DNA of 21,133 nucleotides. It comes from Plakobranchus ocellatus. Lineage: Eukaryota > Mollusca > Gastropoda > Plakobranchidae. Of this stretch, positions 18,501 to 21,133 are shown in pieces. Made by a program: the position numbers and the translations under genes. The first letter of the stretch is position 1. Every line of letters begins with the position of its first letter. Below the pieces are notes generated by a model. The model was not told where the DNA came from, made no database searches, and was given only the letters and a program-made list of their open reading frames with translations. Location of the stretch: contig BLXT01007741.1 of assembly GCA_019648995.1 (NCBI GenBank), positions 2,119,286 through 2,140,418 of the forward strand, given 5' to 3'.

Positions 18501-21029
18501 AAAATGAGAAATAAATTGAAACCTGTCCAATTTTTAAAAAAATTAACTATGTTTAAGGAAAAGGTGAATATGTATTCTGACTCATTAGTCTGAGTAAAAT
18601 ATAGTACCTTTACCAAACTATTCCAGTGCATATATACAACTTTGGGAAATAGCAGAAAATAAAGCACCTCAATTTGAATAAAGCAAATACTAATTTTCCA
18701 AAATTATTTTTTCACAAAGCTCAAATTAGCTAACTTGTGAATGAACAATTTTTGTATGACCATTCAAATATCTTTAATTTTTTTCTAAGAAAGGTATAGT
18801 ATAATAGCTTATTTTGATAAAGAACAATAGAATTTAGTAACTTTATATTAGTTTCTAATAGTCTTACCAGTCATACTCCTCAAAATCCAGATGTGTCATG
18901 GCTTGCTTTACATATTCGTTGTGAACAATCTCTGCTCAAGAAAAAAAAAAAATCTTGCTATCATAATTGTATCACATATTTTCCCCCTCTAAAAAGAAAA
19001 ACTGCATGCATTATGTTCATATAAAGTAGAATCAAATATATTATTCACTTCTACTGTGGTTTTTGCTGGAGCAGTTTATAGCTTTCATAAATATTTTGTC
19101 TGTGTGTGTAATGTTACCACAAAAAAGATGTGTTGTAAAAATATTAGTTATGTAAAAAATAGCTGTTATGATTCTTTTAGAACACCAACCATGGATTTTA
19201 GGTAGTATTTCAAAATGCAAGACTCTTACATGGGTCATGTGATACTTTAAGTTTAAAAGCAATTTAAATGCATGCCATTCAAAAATGACACTCATTCAGC
19301 CCCAAAATGTCTTACTTGGTGGTTAGATGATAAACATACATACAAACAATATTATAGGTATAACATTAATATATGGACTCAGAATCTGTTGACTATAGAT
19401 ATTTTGGAAATAAAAATTTTTTCCAAAGTCCCATTAAAGTCTTAAGATTTCACATTTTGAAATGCTTTCAGATATTATGAACACAGACATAATAAAAGGT
19501 TCAAGAAACAAAAATTTAAGATTTCAAAATTTTGATCATGCTTTTGATGTACATTGTTTTTAAAATTTCAACTGCACACCACAGCACTTAAATTAATATT
19601 TCAATTAAAATGAAGTGGTATGAAAGTACAGAACTTTCATTGATAATCAAAGACATAACATATTTTTAAGCAGCAGTGCACCCATGTTAATGAGGAAAAT
19701 AAAAATTCCACCCTGTAATAGCAAATGAATCAAAAAGATTTAGGGGTACGTTCCATGATAAGAATTTGCTATTTTATTTGACTTATAAAAGATCTCATCT
19801 TAAACCTGATTAATATACTTTTATTGATTTTGATTATTTTCGTTTATTTCCATTTTCTAAGGCAATGTATGTATATTAAGTGCCTGTTCACCTAAAATGT
19901 GACCCAAGTTCATTAATTTTAAAAAGTTTTTTTAAAGGAATTATTAATACCTGACATATCCACAGTAATACCAGCATGCTGAAACAATGGCAGAACATTT
20001 TTCTGATACAATGAACGTCCATTTTTTGCACCAGCATAAGGCTGTAGGAACAATTTGACCGCTCGTGGCCTTTTAAAAGTACCTGTAAAACAAACATATA
20101 ATTTATTTATTTTGATATTAATTTTGTTCTCAGCTAAAATGCCTTTAAACATACAAATGCAAACCCAAAATATTAAATTTATAATGAAAAATTTGCATAT
20201 TTGAGCAATTCCAATAGGTGGACATGAAAACTTCCACATTTTTTATCTCTCTGCTGACAGAAAAGCTATAATGAGTACAGGCGAAGTTAGCTTGTATCAA
20301 ATTAGATACCACCCTTAGACTTAAGAAGAAATAGTACGTCTGCATCTCCTTAGTTATGTGTTAAAATATTTAATTAATACACGCAGCAAAAAGGTATCAA
20401 AATTGATTGGTTTGAATGAAGACAACCCACCCATTTGTAATTCATCACTTAATGGTTTACTACTGTTTGGCAGAAAATTGTAGCAGCCTTATTTTTCTTC
20501 CTTGTCCATGAAATCATCATCAATAACATTTACATGATTAGCTTCTTGTGTAACAGTGTTCTTGATTTTCAATTCATTTGCATCTAAGCATTATAATAAA
20601 GGTTCCAATTATCACATTATTGTTCCTCTTCATTCTTCATTCACAATACTCTTTTGTTTAATTTTTTTTTGTTACTTTCCTTCATATTAGAATATAAAAT
20701 CTTCATCATTTGAAAGCATGTGTAAGTTGATTCACTTTTTATATATGTCATTGTCCTCTCTGCCCAGGTAGTACACAGTTCTTCACTTGGATGCTCCATA
20801 AATAAAGTTTTCTCACGAAGCACATTTTCATTCTTCCTCTCCAGCATACTCAGGACAAGCCCTTGGCACAAGCCAGTATCAGACCTACTGGTGCTTGTAG
20901 TGGGCCGTCTTTTCACATGAACTCCGAAAAGAGAACTAAGAGCGATTCCATCATCAGAGGAACTTTCAGTCATTGATGGACGTCTGCTTCTAAGCAAACC
21001 AGATAATTTTCTAGCTGATTTTCTCCTTC
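9428..21029 (-). CDS. CERKL: Ceramide kinase-like (CERK/CERKL family) gene, 3' thirteen exons; 5' end outside window
   Basis: Join of 20736-21029, 19951-20082, 18868-18931, 17712-17854, 17062-17136, 16633-16813, 15380-15454, 14446-14564, 13786-13997, 12866-12976, 10445-10576, 9902-10083 and 9428-9515. Every junction is GT-AG and every split codon is in phase, giving 601 residues in the window. The family phosphorylates ceramide (CERK) or has an unresolved lipid role (CERKL, linked to human retinal degeneration); both are membrane-associated. Visible in order (local numbering from the first complete codon): end of a PH domain (about 30-95), start of the DAGK catalytic domain (about 100), GGDGT at 168-172, GIIPIG ending at 211, CxxxCxxC at 318/322/325, C-terminal beta domain with LSDGTLDLVLV (about 390-400), acidic then basic insertion (about 490-552), WNID at 558-561. 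The part seen is already longer than the whole human CERKL. Similarity was judged from memory of the human sequences; CERKL is preferred over CERK because of GHFQPVDVC, HLKRHGNSKNQ and the PH tail. Symbol is tentative. Confidence 0.88.
9516..9901 (-). other. Intron 12 (386 bases)
   Basis: A GT-AG intron with a consensus GTAAGT donor. Nothing else recognised. Confidence 0.8.
9902..10083 (-). CDS. CERKL: Exon 12: basic helical insertion and WNID motif
   Basis: Acceptor TCGTTTTTCAG|GAG and donor TTTAA|GTAAGT; phases 0 in, 2 out. It encodes EPKPQMLGPQYRKTFTEIEV followed by ERRRKIARKKEEKMKAREES, a strongly charged, predominantly basic stretch predicted helical by eye, with no counterpart in human CERK or CERKL as I recall them. 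It then returns to the family with KMLSVWNIDNQQVKSLELDF, matching WNVDGD and WNCDGE near the C-terminus; the Gly of WNxDG is Asn here. GTATGG after LS could look like a donor, but reading on restores the family match. Confidence 0.87.
10084..10444 (-). other. Intron 11 (361 bases)
   Basis: Intron between the acidic and basic insertion exons. Its donor is ambiguous (two in-frame choices 12 bases apart). No other content recognised. Confidence 0.75.
10445..10576 (-). CDS. CERKL: Exon 11: acidic low-complexity insertion
   Basis: Acceptor ACTTCTTTAG|ATG, phase 0. The donor is ambiguous: AAAAG|GTTGTT (used here, 44 codons) or ACAGA|GTAACA at 10433, which adds VVDR in frame. It encodes MEREGSKAQNQESMEVINDL, then DRANSISTLDISDDDDENSD and DEQK. 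RANSISTLD resembles kinase target sites (inference). Human CERKL has a shorter acidic run (PEEEEDE) at the same place, so this is an enlarged version rather than a new position. Confidence 0.8.
11213..11271. repeat. A14 run and two (TA)n blocks
   Basis: A homopolymer of A, then (TA)n to about 11240, a TTTTTAG interruption, and a second longer (TA)n to 11271. The (TA)n blocks are self-complementary. Confidence 0.9.
12034..12088 (+). repeat. A-rich A/C tract
   Basis: A runs broken by single C or CC. On the minus strand it gives a false open frame rich in Phe. Confidence 0.85.
12603..12665 (+). repeat. Purine-rich A/G tract
   Basis: Nearly all A with scattered G. On the transcribed (minus) strand it is a long pyrimidine tract inside intron 10. 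Confidence 0.8.
12866..12976 (-). CDS. CERKL: Exon 10: FPFIEVIKVKEVRFRPR strand
   Basis: Acceptor CTAATCATACAG|AAT and donor TACCAA|GTAAAC; phase 0 at both ends. It encodes NDFPFIEVIKVKEVRFRPRY, then PTGWNYNDHDFSEIKYQ. FPFVETYTVEEVKVHPR in human CERKL is the direct counterpart. It is 111 bases (37 codons), so skipping it would keep the frame. It is preceded by the short intron 9 and followed by the longest intron in the window. Confidence 0.93.
13434..13475 (+). repeat. (TA)n followed by T runs
   Basis: ATATACATATATATA runs into T11 and T14 blocks separated by AA. Confidence 0.85.
13524..13761. repeat. About 111-bp tandem duplication in intron 9
   Basis: Copy 1 (13524-13633) and copy 2 (13635-13761) both start CTCATCCAA, share the block GATTCACAATTTTAATAATT and ATATTGATTCT, and end ACTAAAAATT...AAAATCTT. 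Copy 2 has an 8-base insertion (GATATCAG region). Copy 2 ends about 25 bases from the exon 9 donor. Confidence 0.85.
13786..13997 (-). CDS. CERKL: Exon 9: C-terminal beta domain, LSDGTLDLVLV segment
   Basis: Acceptor TTTGTTTCAG|AT and donor AACCAG|GTGGGT; phases 1 in, 0 out. It encodes PWRTVKGKYMNVGLFTIPG, then MSPQGLCKYTHLSDGTLDLV and EFVRHLKRHGNSKNQ. This is the second domain of the DAGK fold. APRGLxPxxxLxxGxxxLI and FIKHLKRYxSVKNQ are the matching stretches in human CERKL. This is the longest and most clearly family-like exon. Confidence 0.95.
13998..14445 (-). other. Intron 8 (448 bases)
   Basis: A GT-AG intron. Nothing recognisable beyond A and T runs. Confidence 0.8.
14446..14564 (-). 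CDS. CERKL: Exon 8: second and third Cys of the motif, acidic linker
   Basis: Acceptor TTTTTTTGACAG|T and donor CATAG|GTGATT; phases 2 in, 1 out. It begins CGICMGASKNDN, completing C-x3-C-x2-C with the Cys from exon 7 and the split Gly. The rest (DCITDMVQELDPLNQS and a Ser/Thr/Asn-rich end) is a linker with no clear match, as in the family, where this stretch is variable. Confidence 0.87.
14565..15379 (-). other. Intron 7 (815 bases)
   Basis: A GT-AG intron that splits the CxxxCxxC motif. Sequence is AT-rich with a few T runs. I see no other feature. Confidence 0.8.
15380..15454 (-). CDS. CERKL: Exon 7: YECEIEYIP strand and first Cys of the CxxxCxxC motif
   Basis: Acceptor TTTTTAAAAG|G and donor ACTGG|GTAAAG; phases 2 in, 2 out. 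It encodes SYECEIEYIPADNQRKGDQT then PCTT. Here the sequence follows CERK (CYEGTVSFLPAQ, then PCRAGC) more closely than CERKL, which lacks the Cys motif. The exon is only 75 bases and was found from the frame on both sides. The pyrimidine tract before the acceptor is interrupted by A runs, so the splice site is weaker than most. Confidence 0.85.
15562..15567. repeat. Target-site duplication ATATTA, left copy
   Basis: Directly abuts the left inverted repeat. The matching copy is at 15959-15964. Confidence 0.65.
15568..15958. mobile_element. Non-autonomous DNA transposon (MITE), hAT-like ends
   Basis: The ends CAGAGCTGCCAACC (15568-15581) and GGTTGGCAGCTCTG (15945-15958) are a perfect 14-bp terminal inverted repeat. 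ATATTA stands directly outside each end (15562-15567 and 15959-15964), a 6-bp target duplication. The 391-bp body has no coding capacity and includes a (TA)n(GA)n tract at 15735-15763. CAG-ended repeats of this form are typical of hAT elements, but hAT usually makes 8-bp duplications, so the superfamily is an inference. It sits in intron 6. Confidence 0.8.
15735..15763 (+). repeat. (TA)n(GA)n compound microsatellite inside the MITE
   Basis: TA units pass directly into about seven GA units. Confidence 0.9.
15959..15964. repeat. Target-site duplication ATATTA, right copy
   Basis: Directly abuts the right inverted repeat and is identical to 15562-15567. The surrounding AT-rich sequence makes a chance match possible. 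Confidence 0.65.
16633..16813 (-). CDS. CERKL: Exon 6: CERKL-type core (GHFQPVDVC segment)
   Basis: Acceptor TTTTATATAG|GT; donor taken as CTGAG|GTTGGT, phase 2, because only this keeps exon 7 open. It encodes GHFQPVDVCSIITPEKICRW, then FNSQYGFAGQVLTYLHRYK and a helix ending IKALTKAKL. The GHxQxVDVC start and the KALxKxK end are closer to CERKL than to CERK. A second, stronger-looking donor (TTG|GTAAGA) lies four bases downstream and would shift the frame. Confidence 0.9.
17062..17136 (-). CDS. CERKL: Exon 5: second nucleotide loop (G-RTN)
   Basis: Acceptor TTGTTACAG|GA and donor ATG TATG|GTAAGT; phases 1 in, 1 out. It encodes RTNHVAFSLMGANDIMTGVL followed by HIMY. With the split Gly it reads IIPIG-G-RTNHVAFSLMG, lining up with IPAGSTNVLAHSLHG of CERKL. 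The Ser of the GST motif is Arg here. The 24 whole codons are in full register with the relatives. Confidence 0.92.
17137..17711 (-). other. Intron 4 (575 bases)
   Basis: A GT-AG intron splitting the two nucleotide-binding loops at a Gly codon. I recognise nothing in it. Confidence 0.8.
17712..17854 (-). CDS. CERKL: Exon 4: catalytic GGDGT loop
   Basis: Acceptor TAATTATAG|C and donor AATAG|GTATGA; phases 2 in, 1 out. It encodes IACMGGDGTVNQVLDALMSR, the nucleotide-binding and catalytic loop of DAGK-domain lipid kinases, and ends in VPLGIIPI. The GGDG core is intact, and T after GGDG is the common family residue. The position that is Glu in human CERK and CERKL (GGDGxxSEV) is Gln here (NQV). 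Confidence 0.95.
17855..18867 (-). other. Intron 3 (1013 bases)
   Basis: A GT-AG intron. It contains a short AATT/TTAATTAA cluster around 18405-18422 and otherwise plain AT-rich sequence. No exon or mobile element was seen. Confidence 0.8.
18868..18931 (-). CDS. CERKL: Exon 3: linker helix before the GGDG loop
   Basis: A 64-base exon, acceptor TTGAGCAG|AG and donor GACTG|GTAAGA; phases 1 in, 2 out. It encodes IVHNEYVKQAMTHLDFEEYD with a split Cys codon. It corresponds to the helix ending in KYDGIV of CERK and GFDGVV of CERKL. It is too short to stand out as an open frame and was located from the splice sites and the match on both sides. Confidence 0.88.
18932..19950 (-). other. Intron 2 (1019 bases)
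   Basis: A GT-AG intron between the SITVDMS-type helix exon and the small exon 3. It is unique-looking AT-rich sequence. I see no element, RNA gene or coding exon in it. Confidence 0.8.
19951..20082 (-). CDS. CERKL: Exon 2: start of the lipid-kinase catalytic domain
   Basis: Acceptor TTTTACAG|GT and donor TCAG|GTATTA; phases 1 in, 1 out. It encodes FKRPRAVKLFLQPYAGAKNG followed by SLYQKNVLPLFQHAGITVDM, the opening strand and helix of the DAGK fold. In CERK this strand reads LLVFINPFGGKGQG; here the usual N-P is Q-P and the glycine-rich turn is AGAKNG, so the first nucleotide-contact loop is partly altered. CERKL also has a degenerate loop here. Confidence 0.9.
20083..20735 (-). other. Intron 1 (653 bases)
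   Basis: A GT-AG intron. Apart from the possible alternative exon described separately, it holds AT-rich sequence with an (ATTT) run near 20100 and nothing else recognisable. Confidence 0.8.
20489..20583 (-). CDS. Possible alternative terminal exon in intron 1
   Basis: After TGCTTAG on the minus strand an open stretch of 30 codons reads ANELKIKNTVTQEANHVNVI and DDDFMDKEEK before TAA. Entered at phase 1 it joins in frame to the donor of the preceding coding exon (20736). No downstream donor of fitting phase was seen, so it would be a terminal exon giving a protein that stops before the catalytic domain. An ATTAAA on the minus strand lies about 115 bases further on. Against it: the pyrimidine tract is poor, and a 30-codon open frame can occur by chance. 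Confidence 0.25.
20736..21029 (-). CDS. CERKL: Coding exon 1 of those visible: end of PH domain, basic N-terminal linker
   Basis: Acceptor TTTTCAG|GA and donor AAAAA|GTGAAT; enters at phase 1 and leaves at phase 1 (Ser split A|GT). It encodes 97 whole codons. It opens with a basic, Ser-rich stretch (RRKSARKLSG, then LLRSRRPS), followed by a Ser/Asp patch (TESSSDDG). Then comes SLFGVHVKRR, matching the place in human CERKL where a KLKRR nuclear-localisation cluster lies. A Trp in TWAERTMTYIK fits the C-terminal helix of a PH domain. The frame reads on past the donor to a stop at 20641, so the donor was chosen by phase and by the protein match to the next exon. Confidence 0.85.
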
Positions 21030-21078
21030 CTGAAAAGTATAAAACATCTTAATATCACACAATACAATATTGTCTTTG

Positions 21079-21087
21079 AATATATAT

Positions 21088-21133
<46 letters not shown>
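21079..21133 (+). repeat. (TA)n(GA)n microsatellite at the right edge
   Basis: ATATATA, then AAGAGAGA continuing as pure GA to the last base. True length unknown because the window ends inside it. It lies in the intron upstream of the first visible exon. Confidence 0.95.

Noticed and set aside
20641-20735. Extension of the first visible exon to a stop at 20641
   Set aside because: The next exon restores the PH-to-kinase match in phase; the extension has no family similarity.
1-21133. tRNA genes, tRNA-derived SINE boxes, CRISPR arrays, bacterial operons
   Set aside because: I looked for box A/box B words, evenly spaced repeats and Shine-Dalgarno-led frames by eye and found none; GGTCGGAATCGAACTT at about 12925 is inside exon 10.

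Overview
The window is animal nuclear DNA: strongly AT-rich, full of homopolymer and dinucleotide runs, and carrying one multi-exon gene with GT-AG introns of roughly 0.25-2.3 kb plus decayed transposable elements. The species cannot be named from the sequence. The protein family, the RTE-type LINE relic and the (TA)n(GA)n arrays would fit a mollusc or other lophotrochozoan, but that is a low-confidence inference.

The right 12 kb (9428-21029, minus strand) holds the 3' thirteen coding exons of a ceramide kinase-like gene of the CERK/CERKL family. I joined the exons by hand. All split codons agree in phase, giving a continuous frame of 601 residues up to a TAG stop at 9430-9428. The first exons (start codon and most of the PH domain) lie beyond the right edge. 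In order, the protein has the end of a PH domain with a basic KRR cluster, the diacylglycerol-kinase catalytic domain (GGDGT loop, IIPIG-RTN loop), a CxxxCxxC motif like that of CERK, the family's C-terminal beta domain, an unusual acidic-then-basic charged insertion, and a divergent WNID tail. Most of the chain resembles CERKL best, while the Cys motif and its surroundings resemble CERK. Two catalytic-loop positions conserved in the human relatives are changed.

Introns hold a 391-bp MITE-like element with 14-bp perfect terminal inverted repeats and a 6-bp target duplication (15568-15958), a roughly 111-bp tandem duplication beside a splice donor, a long (TA)n palindrome, A-rich tracts, and a possible alternative terminal exon (20489-20583).

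The left 9.4 kb is downstream or intergenic. It includes the probable 3' UTR (about 9034-9427), the degenerate 3' end of an RTE-type LINE (about 5323-5985, plus strand), several short diverged duplications and simple repeats, and GC-richer patches I could not assign. I saw no tRNA, rRNA, CRISPR array or bacterial-type operon.
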